Source of the DNA: Mnemiopsis leidyi
Taxonomy: Eukaryota > Ctenophora > Tentaculata > Lobata > Bolinopsidae
DNA: 64,000 bases
Assembly (NCBI GenBank): GCA_000226015.1
Contig: JH156524.1
Location: 107,112 to 171,111 of the forward strand
Direction of reading: 5' to 3'
The notes beneath the pieces were generated by a model. The model ran no database searches. It was not told the DNA's origin and worked only from the letters and a program-made list of their open reading frames with translations. Shown here piece by piece: positions 37,109-51,390 of the stretch (positions are counted from its first letter, which is position 1; each line of letters starts with the position of its first letter). The translations under genes and the position numbers were made by a program.

Positions 37109-39091
37109 AGTAGAGCAACATAAACAACTCAATCGTTTCTTAACAACAGACACCGGAAACGCCCAAATTCTCATACCAACCTTAAATCTTCCCACTTGGC
37201 CACTTACCGAAAAAAAAGCCATGCAAAATAGATGGACCAGAAATGTCAGTCTAATCTTCTTATGGTATCGACGAAATTATTTGACCATTTTGTAGCATAC
37301 GTAAGGAGCCAGCGTCATTGGATCAAAAATCTGGGAACAAAAAACATCCGATTTTTTTAACCATAACTTGCGAAAATAGATCTTACTTGTTTACTAAGTC
37401 ACTGATCGGATATCAACAATTTTAGTATCTCCAAACGTCCAAGTGCGACATATTTAGTCCCCAGAGGAAGCACTAGATGTACGAAAAGGTGTAAAATGCC
37501 TTTGAAATCCCTTCCTTTCAGCTCAATTTTTTCTTTTAAACATTCCCTAATTTATTTTCTGCGATAGTCTGTTTCGACATTCAAATCAATCAACTAACTT
37601 CCTGCTCGCAGATACCTGATTTCATTTTCTTCTGATACGATATATCATTCCACTCATAGTTTACTTCGACTTTTTTGGTCTACTAGCACGCAGATAATGA
37701 AACATTTTAGTTCCAGCAATAGTTTTTGGAGGAGGGGGAGGGTAAGGCAAGAACTATATTTAAGTATCCTGGCTATTAGACCTACGTCAGGCTGTCGGGT
37801 CAAAATTTTTGCCAATCAATACATTTTTGTCTTCAATCTTCAGCGGGTCTTATATTTGCATGTTCATATTTTATCAGAGTAGTAGATATAACCTCAAAGA
37901 GTCCGTCAGTCGGTCATATTTTTGCATGCTCATTTATCATTGAACTATTAGAATAGGCTATAAGATATAGCCTTGTAGGAGGGCGTCGGAGGGATATTTG
38001 ATGCAGCAAGTGTAAATTTAAACAGAATTTTGCAGCAAGAAATCCACCTGCGAGTCTCCTAATAACTAATAAGTAGTAGGAAGTATTATCATCAGATTAT
38101 TTTGCGACATGAATTAAAAACCACTTAAGTTTAAGTTAAACTCTCGATTTAAAACTTGTGAAGCGTGATTTCACATTGACTGCACTAATAAATGTTAAGA
38201 TTTTTATAGGCTAGGATTGGAATAATGAATTAGCGATAAATACTTGAAAAACAATAAAATGTTTTCAAGGTTTTGTAAAATTCAACTTCATCAATGTTAA
38301 TTTCATCGACACTAAGCAAACAAATTGAATCCTGATTATTTTTGGACCAAACCTGGCATTTTTATATAAAAAACATAGAGACATAAAACCAATGCTGGAG
38401 TTCTTCGCGCCCTCTTGATCTTTAAGGATGTAAATAGGGTCATTTTAGGTCTTCGATACTGGCACAATATTGATAATTACGCAGTAGTAACTATATAAAA
38501 CCTGAGGAACTGTTCATTAGCTGCTCAGTACACCTACCATGCTATTGATTTAGTGATTTACATCGACACTTGCACCTCGCCTAACACAAGCACAAGTGAT
38601 CCATGACATAGGGACATAATTCCATTCGCTCACATTTTCTTTTTTGTTTTTGCAGCAGACATTCGTGTTCGGCGTATCTTCGCCGTAGCGTCCATGGCAA
38701 ATTTGAAAGTGAGGTTGTACTGACTGTGAGTATCTGGTGGCTCCACCCTTTAGACACCCCTTTTGGAAGACTCTGCCGTAGCGTCTTCCGCCGTAGCATC
38801 ATCCGCCATAGTGTCCACCGCCTTAGCGTCCTCCGCCGCAGAAACTTGCATGTTATAATTTTAAGACTCTTATAAGTTTTATTATTATTAGTGAGAAATA
38901 AGTATGAAACATGCTACATACAAAATAACGGGAAATGTAGTACAGAATTTTAAAAATTAAAACTGCCAGGCCGGAAATGTGACAGTATGGAGTTAAACTG
39001 TTTACTGACAAGTGGTTTATATTTTCATTGAGATATCGCATACTCTTGGCAGCAAATCATATATTTATCGTGCTCCTAAGAGCAGGATACG

Positions 39092-39300
39092 GTGACGGGC
39101 GGAGCTATGAGTATGACGGGACAGAACTGTGACGGACAGAACTGTGCGACGGACAGAACTGTGACGGACAGAACTGTGACGGACAGAATTATGACGGACA
39201 GAACTGTGACGGACAGAACTGTGACGGACAGAACTATGACGGACAGAATTATGACGGACGGAATTATGACGAACAGAACTGTAACGGACAGAACTGTTAA
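39092..39300 (+). repeat. 15-bp minisatellite (GACGGACAGAACTGT)
   Basis: About thirteen copies of GACGGACAGAACTGT with A/T-rich variants. It is open in one frame (TDRTV repeats) only because 15 is a multiple of three; no start context, splice site or conserved flank supports a protein. Confidence 0.9.
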
Positions 39301-40636
39301 AGCATGTTTTTTAACAAATTCTTTAGGTACTTAGATAAGGAAAATGCTCAAATATGCATCACAGCTGTATCTGCTATGTTGTCAATTCTCATATGTATTT
39401 GCTTTTAACTTTATTTTTCAATTTATTTTATTTTCCAATTCGTACATCTTTCCTACTAAGTTTCTCTTTATATCCGTGGGCAGTTCTTTTAATCAGAATT
39501 CTAACTTGCTGCAGCAGTGTCCTGTGTCGGAGACATAGTAGACATAGTAGCATCAGTGAAGTATCAGGTAACTAGATACAAAAGGTTTAGCCGAGAAAGC
39601 GGACCAACTGATGTCTGATACTAACTCAATATCCAATCGTCATTGCTTATATTGCTTACATGCACCAATGGGTCCACCTTCATTTCCAAGTGATGATTTG
39701 ACTGAGTTGAATGAACTTGTTGAATGGACTTGACTCAATTTCAGCACAGATCAGAGCATATTTTCGAACACTACTTGTCTACTTATCAGGTAACTATTGT
39801 TGTTTGGCAATCAACGTGAGATTTAAGTCGACCTTTCTGAGATATATTGTAATTGTGGTTGCCGCGCGAAACATAATTTTATTTCGACTACTTTCAATTT
39901 GCTCAGCTTTCCATCATACCAAATCGATTTCTCTTATTCTTATCAAAATCTTCAACTTTACTCCGTTGTTGTTAAGGTGAGAGAAGGTCGCTATATCGTT
40001 TGTATTGACAACATAAACCCCTCAGAAGAATCTTACCCTAGTAAATTTAGCTTTTTTTTTGCGAAAAAAGAGTTTATACTTGTAAAAAATTGAGTTGGGT
40101 CAGATGTTTCCCTCAGAAAATTCCCTTTCCCCGTCTGATGTTCGGTCATTTGCTACTTCCGTTTTGAACATCTGCGGGGAAATTTCCCAGAGTAATCTGC
40201 TTTGTTTATTTCACCAAATTCTAGCCCATTTCACTCGAGTGCAAAATGTGTAAAAATCGTAGATCCGAACTGCACCTACAATTGAACATTTGTCTTGAAC
40301 TTGCCTTGAGTTTTGCCCGTATTCTCTCTGAATTCTGTAAAGCTTATACAATCGATATTCTCAACAACAAAGCCCCGGTTACAATTTGTTTTCATGTTTA
40401 AAGACAAAGCAGACAAATTTAACTTCAACAATTAAACAAAAATCATCTGGTCATAAACTTAATTTGGACCACAGTAACAAACTTTCTAGATGACAAGAAA
40501 TCTTCACCAATAAGGTCGGAGGCTGTAAACGCGCCTGTTACATATTCCCTGACGTCGTTCATAAAACTCAAATCACCGTCTGAACTGTGGTACAACTTAT
40601 CATGATTTTGCAACTCTCCAATTTTTTTATTTGGAC

Positions 40637-41121
40637 GGCTAGGTAGCGCAGTTGGTTAGAATGTCAGTTTCGTTATCGAGAGGTTGCGAGTTCGAATCCC
40701 GGTGCTGCCTAGTCGTGGGATGAGCGTCTTTAACGCTCAGCTAAGGTCTAAGGATTCTATCGGATCTATGCAGCCTCGCGGTCCACCCAGCCGAATGCTC
40801 GAGAAATCGTGTGTGAGGGTTAAATGGGGAGCTGTACTAACTGATGCAGCGAAACGCAACTTCACTGGATGACTACCGTGATTGGGGTCACATGCCTAGC
40901 ATGATTTATATACCTNNNNNNNNNNTTAAATGGGGAGCTGTACTAACTGATGCAGCGAGAAGCAACTTCACTGGATGACTACCGTGATTGGGGTCACATG
41001 CCTAGCATGATTTATCTACCTGCTTACTTGCACTTGTGTGAGTCTGCAGAAGCATTAGGTTCAGGCGTTGCCTGCTACAGGCTATCCCGAACTTAGAATC
41101 TTGCTACACACACACACACAT
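40637..41121 (+). mobile_element. tRNA-derived SINE with CA tail, interrupted by an N run
   Basis: The head contains TAGCGCAGTTGGTTAG (A box) and GAGTTCGAATCCC (B box) with tRNA spacing, but its stems have several mismatches. A body of about 300 bp follows and the element ends in (CA)n at 41100-41120. An N run at 40916-40925 splits it, and about 96 bp before the gap (40820-40915) are repeated after it (40926-41021). Confidence 0.7.
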
Positions 41122-44100
41122 TTGGAAATTCATAGAGAAAACGTTTAGTTGAGAAAGGAGCAAATGCCCACAAAATTTATTTAAATATTTTGTACGGTTT
41201 TTGACGTCATTTTGCACTTTTCGAAAGACCGAACATATACCTGTAGAATGCCGTCTAGAATGCGATTTAATATACCATTGAAACGAAGTTATGTAGTCGT
41301 ATTGAGGTTCGGCGTACTCTGCTAAAATTTTAATGCATTTTAGCCGTTATAAAGGTATGTACACTCTTGATCATACATCGGTGTCAATATAACAATTACG
41401 TGATACTACGTAAAGGCCATGGAATAATTTAAATTGGGGTCCGACATGTATAAGGGTCTGACAAGTTGTTGCAACTTGCAGCAGGGAACGGGACAGTAAA
41501 ATATGTATTACCATTAAACTGCCAGGCGCCGGATAGAAGCACACTTATGATTCAGTAAGGACCAACGGCTAGCTGGAAGTCACTTTTTTTACTTTTTACA
41601 TGGCTCGGTTCCTATCAGCACTCTAATAAAGAAAGGACCATTTATAACTTGTATCAATCTCGTTACTTCTTCGTCAAAGGATAAATCCAGCCTCCTTTCC
41701 TAACGATAGCTGGACTCTTTTCAAACCAGACCAAGTGACGGACATCATCTAAATCTAGTCTCTCGAAGTGAAAATTATTCTAGATATTTTCATCAGTTCA
41801 GCTATTTAGTAGGCGGGTGTTGAAACGTCTGTCGGACTGGACTAAACACATCAAAGAAACGACCAGTCCAACCAGCAGGACTCCTCTTGAACACACCTCG
41901 TGTCTGAGTTTGATACGCTTTAAAACAGGTCGGATAAAGTATTAAATACTTTGACACGCACTTAGTGCCTGGCCTTGTAAAACTGCGAAACGTCCAACTG
42001 CCTCATGTAGCCGTGTCTCTGAGTTGACAGGAAAATCAGTGAAACGTGAAAAGGAAAGTTTTACTGAGGAATAACACGGCGAAATCGAGAGGCGGTTACG
42101 AAAGCGTGTCCAAAACTTGATTTACCGTGAACGAATCAGGCAGACGTTAAGGCTTTGTCAGTTTTGTTGGGAAATATTGGGATGTGCCAGGATAAAAGCC
42201 GTGGTTTGTGCGGGTACTGTTACTTTACCAGTGTCACTGTTAGTTTTATCACTGGGCTTAACATAGAGGTTGCCGGGGGATAAGCTTCCGTGAGTTTTAA
42301 ACCATTTCGCCTAGGTGAGGGTGTCATCGTCTATTGGTGAAAATGTGTTTGTCTATTTCGTTCTTTGTAAATTGAAACACGTGGTCCTGTGATAAACTAA
42401 TTAGCTATATTCTGTAATCGCCAAGTAATAAATTTACAACTTGAATTCAACTAATAAATGTTAAATAACAAATCTATTTTACTATTATGGGAATCGTCTT
42501 GGAACTTTGGAAATTGTTAAGTTACTTATACGTTTGTGCGATTTTCGAAAAATTTACGGCCAAAACGTCCGTTTAACCATAAGCAGAGAGAAAATCTCAT
42601 GGTTCAAGGGCACTTGTCGTTGACTAATTTCAGGGTGTTACGGCCATACCTACCGTCTAAGGAGTAAGGGATAGGCCTTCCTTCCTCTCTTCCCTTCCAT
42701 TTAGTTTTACCTCAGTGCTCTCATTTTGTACTTATTTTATCCTGAAACAAATGCTTTTTAAGCGGAAACCAGTAGATATATAGTTCCGGCCTATTCTACT
42801 TCACCAAATTACTTTCGTAATGTCCTAAACTTAAGAATGATATGTTCCAAGGGCACACCTAGAGTTATATAAGCATGGTGGTGTACTGGGCTTTCCCCTG
42901 CTAAAACTCTACTCGATTTTCAGTGTTGTCAATCGCCCATGGCCATTGTGATAAATGTACGTTTCAAATACTAACGTAAATGCATTTGTAAGGAAACCCC
43001 AAAACAGCCAAAGCCGCACAACAAAGAAATGTGATGATCAGGAGAAAAGAGGAACAGTGACGGTGACACTAAGTAGTAGGGAAGTCAGTAGACCGCCTCG
43101 AGAACTCCTTCGGACCTGAGCTGTGTCACTCGGACCGAGGACCGAGGACCAGGACCGGACACTGTACTATTAGTCGTGACGTTACATATTTCAGTTCTCT
43201 CCACCGATCTCTGCTCTTATCAACCTACCGTCAAACAGCACATTTCAACGTGCTCATTTTGGGTCGGCCTTGTGCAATGTTAAAGCTAGTTATTTAGGCT
43301 ACATCCACGGCTCGCGATGTCGTTCGATACCGATGTTATATCCTAATTTTGTTAGTTTGAATTGTGTTACTATTTTTGCCACGTGCTTCTGTAAGAAGGT
43401 AGCCGGATAGCCGTAATGAATAGTTCTTGAAGGGGTGCCAAAAACGAGTCTGAAATAATAAAATATTTCATCCGAAAAATTCCGTCTTTTGCGTGCGAAA
43501 TTTTTAGTCAACGATAAAATTGGTCCAAAAATATGTCTTCAGTGTTATGGACGAAACGTTAAATTACTTTCTAGTTTAACCAAGAAGATGGTTTCAGTTG
43601 TACTAAACCTTGTCATAAAGTTTAGAGGGGGAGGGGGTGGGGGTAAGATAACTAAGATTTTTGACCAAATCGGCCTATATGTCCGGGTGTTATGGTCATG
43701 GTCACTTTTTTGGCCAAATATTTACTACTGGCCATTGAACATGGTACAAATTACAGAATCCAAGTTGTCATGGTTTATATGGTCAGCGCATAACCCATAC
43801 TTTATTTCAGGTTGTTAGATTAAGATTAAGTAGGTTTTTTTCACTTTAGTATATAGACTGATTATCTAGCAGCTCATAATTTAATGCTTATAGTGTTTTA
43901 TATGTATAAAAAAGTATGTAGTGGAAAGGTTTGTTGCTCTTCTAACTAATAAATCTTCAGTGTGAACATGATCATTGATAAAATGATTGAAATATTACGG
44001 TAATCTCGCGTTTCACTTGCTACAAGATGTACGTGACAATTCCATTAGTCCTATTCATCATAAAACTGACGAAGAAGTCCCTATTTTACACACCTAACCC

Positions 44101-46675
44101 ATCCCCTCCCCAAATTTCTTGAGGGTTGTTAAAAATTATAATTGAGTGGGAGTGAGGGAGGGCTAAGCGTTAAAATGTCGTTTTCCGTGTCAAGTAGGTT
44201 ATCTTTATTTCATAAAACATATGGCATCAATATCTCCTATCCGGAATAGTATGCATACTTCATGACTAGAACGCTATGCTCCATGTCAACAATCTGTGTC
44301 TCGGAAGTCGGAACACATTTTATAACTAAAAAGTAATGTGTACGAAGGAATATAAGTGTATTTCCTTTATTTTTCCTACGGTAAAAGTGCAAAATGGTGA
44401 ATAGATGAGATTTTGCTAAAAATAAGATACAACATTTCGGTACCAATTAGGTGCAAAAATTTCGAGGCGAAGAAACGAGTCCGAAATACTTGTTCCGAAA
44501 AATTCGTCATTTGCACGCAAAGTTTTTAGTCGACGATGAATTTTCTCCACGAAAAATTTGGCCTTCTAATGATAACTGATAAAATCATACTGTTAAACAA
44601 CAGATTCCCAGTCAAAGCTTTTTTTGGTTTAGACTTTAGTTTAGACTATAGTTGGCAAAAAAGGGAATAAAATGCACCTCCAAATTATTGGTATTTGGTC
44701 GTTGAAATATTACGGCGAGTACGAAACATCATGACGAGAACTTTCGACCATGATTTGAGTTTTCCTGAAATTTTTCAAGATTAAATATTTAGCACCTAAG
44801 ATATATTCTTTTATATCGGTCAGGCAACAAAGATTATTGTGCACGACCAGAATCTCAGAATGAAAAATACTTTAACTTCGAGTCAATTAAACAGCTGTGA
44901 TAAGTAGATAATGCGTTTTCGGTCCATGATTTGTGCTTATGATTACTGAGATTCTGAAAATAGTTTATTTTAATTAATCTCGTTATGTTAAACCGTGTCA
45001 ATGAAATAGCTTCCTTATCAGTTATCAATGCAATAGCTCATGAAAATGACTGACACTATGAATAAACGCTTAATTGATTAATCGATTAATCGGATTTGAT
45101 CCCTGATGACCAATTCGATATCCTCAATTTAAGCCCCAATCGCCATTAAACAAAATCGTTTACTAATAGTCTTCAGAATCTTCTAATTCACGCAATAAAT
45201 TTGTGCTTCTTCTAACCGAACACCTTCATTTCAGCTACAAACTTTAACTTTGCCAATTAATGTTAAACCTAAAGCTCAGTGCTAAGTCAGGAGGCACGTC
45301 TCAATGTGCAAGACCGGAATTTGACAGAATCTTTCGGAAAAGTTTTCGTGAAGAGGGCATGAAATGTCATCTAGCTAGAAACAATGTTGCTCATACGAGT
45401 TCACTCGTGACATTATTCTGCAAAACTTTTAGACTTGTGGGCCAGCACTTGTTAAATTTAGAAAAGTCTGCTTATAGCAATACATAATAACGATTTGCTT
45501 TGGTCTCATGACTTCAAGACCAGAGTTTTAAAATCTTGCACCATTTGTTTCAAGACTTTAAGACCAGAATTTTTAAATCTTGCCCCGTTAGACAAAGCTG
45601 AGGTGGAGCAGGCAGTAACCGAACTTTGGAGGTAGTGACAATTAAACATATTCGGATATATGCACATTAAACTGCAAAATTTAGGCCCACGTGTTAGAGC
45701 GAACCAATCATATGCCTTACAAAAAAACCTCGTGCCCTCCACGCCTGTCAAAACGCCTAAGATTGTCAATTAGATGGAACCGCAACTTAATCAAATTAAC
45801 GCATCACATTTTTTTCGTTTGTAGGTTTAACATTATGTCAGTCCAATTGTTCGTATTAATTACCATTTATCCATAAATTTGTAGCTGATCTTTCTCTGTC
45901 TTTCATTACGTCAAGAAAACCTAGAAAGGATCATTCTGAGACTAAATTTTAACTGGACTCGCAGCATCAACCGTGCGGTAGTATTTTTTGACGGAGGTAT
46001 GTATATAGTCTGCTATTTTTTAGGTTTTCCATTTTTAGTTTTTAAGTTTTCCGTAAGGTTTGTGTTTTTGACGGTTTTGTTTAAGGGTTGGATGATCCCA
46101 ATTATACTTTTAGTGATTCTGGACTCTGGAGCCTCAGTTGTGGTTTCCTGCTGTCATATTTATTTCCAGCAGACCATACAAAAGCAGTCACCACTGCTTA
46201 ACCTGACGTCTAACACCTCAGGGTGAGGTTATGATCTATAGATCAGTATAATTGGAATTTGCATGTCTGCAAATCTACAGGTCAACCAGCAGGCATTTTT
46301 CAGGAGTAGCAGAATACGGATAAAGCCAATCCAGAAACATCGCTTTCAAATAGTTTGGTATTTGAATCTACCCAGCTGTCATCTGCTTACCGCAAACAAT
46401 AACCGGTTTTACTTAGGGTACTTGATATGCATGAGTTAACCTACTTTTAAACCCAAGCTAGTTTTAAACCCAAGTATCTGTTTACTATTGATTTTAAAAA
46501 TTAATTTCCCACTCTCTCACTTCATCAGATAACACAAGTATGAAGTAAAGAAGTAACCTTAAAAGTTAAAGTTATTTAACAAGGCTCCCAGAAGCAGATT
46601 GTTACAATTTCATGTGTAGAATCTTTTTGTTGCACTAGAGGTTTGCCATATAAGATCTAGAAGTTTACACCGCTC

Positions 46676-46716
46676 CACTTTCAGTAGCCTGGAGCGGCTC
46701 CAGGCTACTGGAAGTG
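46676..46716. other. Near-perfect 19-bp hairpin with 3-base loop
   Basis: CACTTTCAGTAGCCTGGAG pairs with CTCCAGGCTACTGGAAGTG over 19 positions with one G-T wobble, around loop CGG. It is isolated, in intergenic DNA. The loop is too short for a normal microRNA precursor; a palindromic element or cruciform is more likely. Confidence 0.85.
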
Positions 46717-49700
46717 TCGACGACGACGTAGTTTCAGCTAGGTAGGAACATGGAAGCTAGGTTAGTAGGTGGAGAATTTGACGACGGTTCTTTGTACTTG
46801 TTAGCGCAATAAACACCGTCTAAGACAGATAGAGCATTGTTGAGGATCTAAAATACCGCCGTTCCCAGACCAATGTTGGAGGATAGAAACTTGTTTGATT
46901 TCTAACGGTATCCGAACGTTCAAGTCCTGCCTTCTGTCTTTGTGTCTGAAGACAAACGATAAATCTTCAGCTTAAAAAGCACAATTTTTTGTCAGACGAT
47001 TCCTATGTCTATCAGGTAGCCAAGTGCTGAAATTTGTCCACAGAGGTCAAGAAGTTCTTAGCAAGGTTTGGGTCACTTCCAGACAAATAGCTCTAAACTG
47101 CGATGAAAGTTCCCAGGTTTTTTATGTTTGAAACATGCAATGTCAAACCTTAATATGTTAAATTGCGTTGTCAAGTCGTTGAAGGTGCCACATTTCTGGG
47201 GAAACTTTGCTGCAAATCTTACGTTTCTTGTTCTACACTTTGATTTTCCTTATGATTAAAGATAACCCTACAAGTGTGACTTATCAATTTGAAGTAGTCT
47301 TATTTTGACCATACTCCATAACCATTCTTGATTCCAACATACACAGTGTTTGAATGAGGTGGAATTTCTCCTAACGGTGGGAGGAGTTTAAAGCGAACCT
47401 GCTTTATTAAAGTGCTTTAAACCATTTGGCCTCTGTCAGGATGTCAGTTTAAAACTCAAATGATCAGAATATTTCGAATATGAACATTGACACATACTGA
47501 AAATGGTGTACCCAAATTTGACATCACTTACTTGATGTGACGACAACAGGAAAATTCTAATGTTTTTGACTATTGACTATGAAACAGTTCAAAAATGCCG
47601 TGTTAAGCTTAACCAACACCCGCTCCCCTCTCAAATATGGTGTAATATTACTTTTTTCACGGCTAAGATAATTTAACCAAGCCCTTTTTACGAATTTAAC
47701 ATACCATACTGCATACGGTACCAGTTACCGCCCGATAATACATATATAGGAAGACTTGTTAAACAACAACCTCCTTAACGTATTGACCATACTTTTTGTC
47801 TAGAAAAATTAGACTTCCTTTGCTCTCACGTGAGCAGCAAGTCAAGCTCTGTAAGCAAAAAAAAAGACTGTAGACAGAGTTAAACCGTTTAACACTCCGA
47901 ACATAACGCGGAACTTGGTCCGAGCACATAATAAACGAAATATTTGTACCACGTGACATGAATATTCCTAACATGTGACTAGTACTCAAATCTCAATATT
48001 CTGAAATAAATTGGTGGGCGTATTTCTGAATTCTGTCTACCGGTCTAAGGTGCATCTATTTTCTTTATTTCTTCCATAAATTCTGAATACTGCCGAAAAA
48101 CAGCATTCCATTTTAGTACTTAGTTACTTGGTTACTTCAATCTAATTAAATTTGCAATGATACTTTTTTTATTAAATGTTGTTTTCTAGTTCCAACTGTT
48201 CTTAGGAATGATGTTAAAGCACAATTGAGCCAGTAGGACTTTTTCCTTTTTATGATTTGTAAGTTTATAAACGACCACCATCCTCTGACGGTCCGTCACA
48301 TGAAATGGTATTAAAATGTTGCATAACTGAAACTCTACTATTGAAATAAAAAGGACACAGGTATAGACCTATATATACTAGCTATATATACTAACTCCTC
48401 AACATATACTAGAACTAACTCCTGAACACGTTGTATCACTCAACTCGACTTGCTCAGTCTTTCTTAATTGGGAATTAAGTTCTTGGGTACTACAACTTTA
48501 TCACTTATCCAGTTGTCCGTTCAAAAACTTCTTAGGCTCCCGCAAAACAGCGACAAATCGATTTTGACTGAGATCCTGTTTTCGCTCCACGGCGTAACAA
48601 GTTAACATCGACAACTCACACTGAACATTCCGTGCCTAGTCTTCGGCTCGCAGGTAAATATGCCCATATTTGGGCAGCAGGTTGACCCGAGGGTCGTCTC
48701 AGTCGGCTGCCCGTACTGATGATGTGCTGCGGTGGAATTTATGGCGTTAACCGACCGTGCCAGTAGCTGGGAAGTAAAAATCGGAGGCTTTTTAAGTCAA
48801 CACCTATAAAACACATGATAACCTTTGGAGCAAAACATCATCACATTAATCGAGCCGTTTTCAGCGTGACTGAGTATCCTGAAATTGTAATACTTTGAGT
48901 GTTCAAGTGAATTTAACTGCGTCCGCGGGTTTAACACAGTTTGCAGTATTTTTCGTGACATTAACAGGATTTCAGTCTCACTTTTTAGTTTTCTCTGTAA
49001 GTACCCAAGTACCTAACAGTTGCTTCCTGTCACCGAGTTGTTTCATTACAACTTTCCTTTCATCGATATTTTCCAACCGCAAAAAGTTCAAATGGTGGCC
49101 TGAATGGATTATTTGTATGACAAATGGTGGATCATGAGACATGACAAAATGACACATTTTTGTCAGAAATTCCTCAAAAGGATGTCACGTGCCTGCCGCT
49201 ATGACTCTAGTCTGCTGTGATAAGTGGGCAAATCCCTGATCTTTTCATAACTGACTTGGCTCTCTAAAAGAGACACATTTCAATCAATGTTGCAATATCG
49301 CAAAATGCGTTTGACACATCCAGTTAGGATACCTAATTTAGTAAGAGTTCTCCCAGGACATGATTTAACGTGGGTTTTACCTCACCTTTTTGACTTTCCA
49401 CGATTTTTATTACCACCGTTTTGTGATCCACGATCGTGATTACCATCATGCGATTAGATATGTTGAAAGATTGAATTTTGTTGAAAGATGCGGATTTGTA
49501 ATAATCTATTGAGTCGAATGAATTCTGTTTTCTAATTACTCATAGTAAAGAGTTGTATGTTAAAAGACAAAGGCTGCAATAAGAAGTTAGGCTCAGCAGT
49601 TAAAACATGTTTCTCTAGCTTGCACGCGTTTCGTGCATCACAATAGTGTTGACCTAATATCCTCTTTTCAGACGCTTTATCCAAACTGAAATATTTATTT

Positions 49701-50779
49701 TCCCAAACAAAGAATTTTGAAAATTTGAAACTTTTCCTTATCCTGTGCATCGAGCGATGCGTAGTGATTTTTTCATTATTTTAGTCTTGAGAATGAACCG
49801 CCATTTTGCAAAAGCAGTATTTGAAAAAGTTGAAACCATAGATTAGCACCTCATTTTAGTTCAAAAGATTTTAATACCGCAGCCTAACTATTGTTACAGG
49901 CAGCGAGTAACAGAAAATTCGGGAGTGGCTGTGTAGAAATTAAGCTATCCGACTTTAAAAAGGTTTTCGAGAAAATTTCAAGTCCGTATCAATAAGTGCT
50001 TCATCTGCTTTTAACACGTTTTCTATGATAGAATCTTATCAATTAAAAATTTTGCTTAAGACTTCAAAGTTCGAACACTTACCATTTTGGTGGGCGACAC
50101 TATCAATCCCAATGTTATTTAGTTGTTTCCTTAAACAGTGAAAGGTTGCATGCGTGTTGTACGTGGCCACCATGCAAATCAGTTACGTTCTTATTGAATC
50201 AAATAACCTTGCAAGCCCGATAGGCTTTTTTTTCTTAACGGAGGAAAAAAGTTCTTTGTCTGAAAATGAGGAGAAAATATGCAGTAGATTGCACGAATAT
50301 TACAATTGTTTGCATCGCATTAGAACTCCTTATAGTCTAATCCAATTACCAAGACATTAATCTTATTGTATGTTCTGCGATAGAGCGAAGTAGAAGCGCA
50401 GTAACCGCTCATAAAGTTAAAGTATAAAACTTTTTATCCCGGTATCTAAACCTTCTTCACGAGCAGTACACGTGGTATCCTAATTTGGTAATTACATTAT
50501 ACCATACCGGTTCTGACACGAAACAGATGCGATGGTTGAACTTCCAAACCGACTAACTGGTCCTGCACGCTGCTCCCGTCATGCCCAGTTCTGGTTTTTA
50601 TCATTTAGAATTGCATGACAGATTAGGATGATATTTTACTGTTGAATAAATCGTTTCAAATTGAGAAAAATGCTTTTATTTTTGACGATAGCTAAGTGTA
50701 AAGAATTTCCGAAGATAAACTTTTTAACTCATGACTATATAAGGGCTTAACACAGTGCATATTGTAGCGGGTGTTCAAC

Positions 50780-50975
50780 GCGTATAGTGACCAATAGAGA
50801 AAGGTATTTTTTGGGAAGTTTATGTATCATGTGATAGCGATTGATCAATAAGAAGTTAGGTACAACCAATCATTGACCAATCAGAAGTTAGATACAACCA
50901 GTCTTTGTCGAGCACTGCTATCACATAGTACTATAGTACAAAGGATTGATGACCCTTCCTGAAAATAAACTGTTC
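50780..50975. mobile_element. MITE-like element
   Basis: The left end AGAGAAAGGTATTTTTTGGG is loosely mirrored by a right end reading CCCTTCC...AAAATAAAC...TTCTCT. Inside are ATCATGTGATAG and CTATCACATAG as subterminal inverted repeats and a duplicated GACCAATCAGAAGTTAGATAC segment. It shares its left end with 12280 and its core with 59095. Confidence 0.5.
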
Positions 50976-51390
50976 TCTATAGAGTTTCTATTCAACACGT
51001 CTGATTTTACCGACAAATATAGACATCAAATTGATATCTCAATTCTTATGGTTTTTCCCTTTCGTAAAGACACGACGCCAATCCATAAAAACTTGAAGCA
51101 GTCAACAGTTCGTTTAACAGTTAAACATTTTATGTGCCGTCTGGCGTCTAAAGTCTGTCCTGGCGTTGAAACTTTTGGACGTTGACCTAATTGGGTGCAG
51201 GCATTCACTTGACGAGGACAATCAAAAATAAAAACATTAGCTTAAATCACAATTTTTTACTTTCACGTCAAATAATAATTTGGTTTACTTCCGAAATGGG
51301 AAAGTCGTATTTTCCCATATCACAATTCAATTTTCCAAACTGAATCTAATAAACCTAATGATAAACTATTTCTCCCAGTGTAGCACAGTG

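Larger units (their letters stand above)
34433..51377. other. About 17 kb without a recognisable gene
   Basis: No supported exon chain on either strand. Contents are a CCGGCTA-rich patch (35248), a LINE end (36686), a 15-bp GCCGTAGCGTC-type repeat (38690-38845), a 15-bp minisatellite (39092), a SINE broken by an N run (40637), a duplicated 46-bp segment near 45505-45590, a strong hairpin (46676) and a MITE-like element (50790). It behaves as repeat-rich intergenic DNA. Confidence 0.55.

Noticed and set aside
38690-38845. Possible Ala/Ser/Val-rich exon from a GCCGTAGCGTC repeat
   Set aside because: The frame is closed by a stop just upstream and no acceptor fits convincingly.
39092-39334. Repeat protein TDRTV
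   Set aside because: A 15-bp minisatellite stays open by arithmetic; no start, splice site or conserved flank.
40637-40715. Functional tRNA gene
   Set aside because: A and B boxes are fine but the acceptor and T stems have several mismatches and a SINE body follows.
43624-43645. G-quadruplex
   Set aside because: Only three G5 runs are present, so a stable three-layer quadruplex is not assured; a similar two-run patch lies at 9000-9020.
46676-46716. microRNA precursor
   Set aside because: A three-base loop is too short for usual Drosha/Dicer processing.
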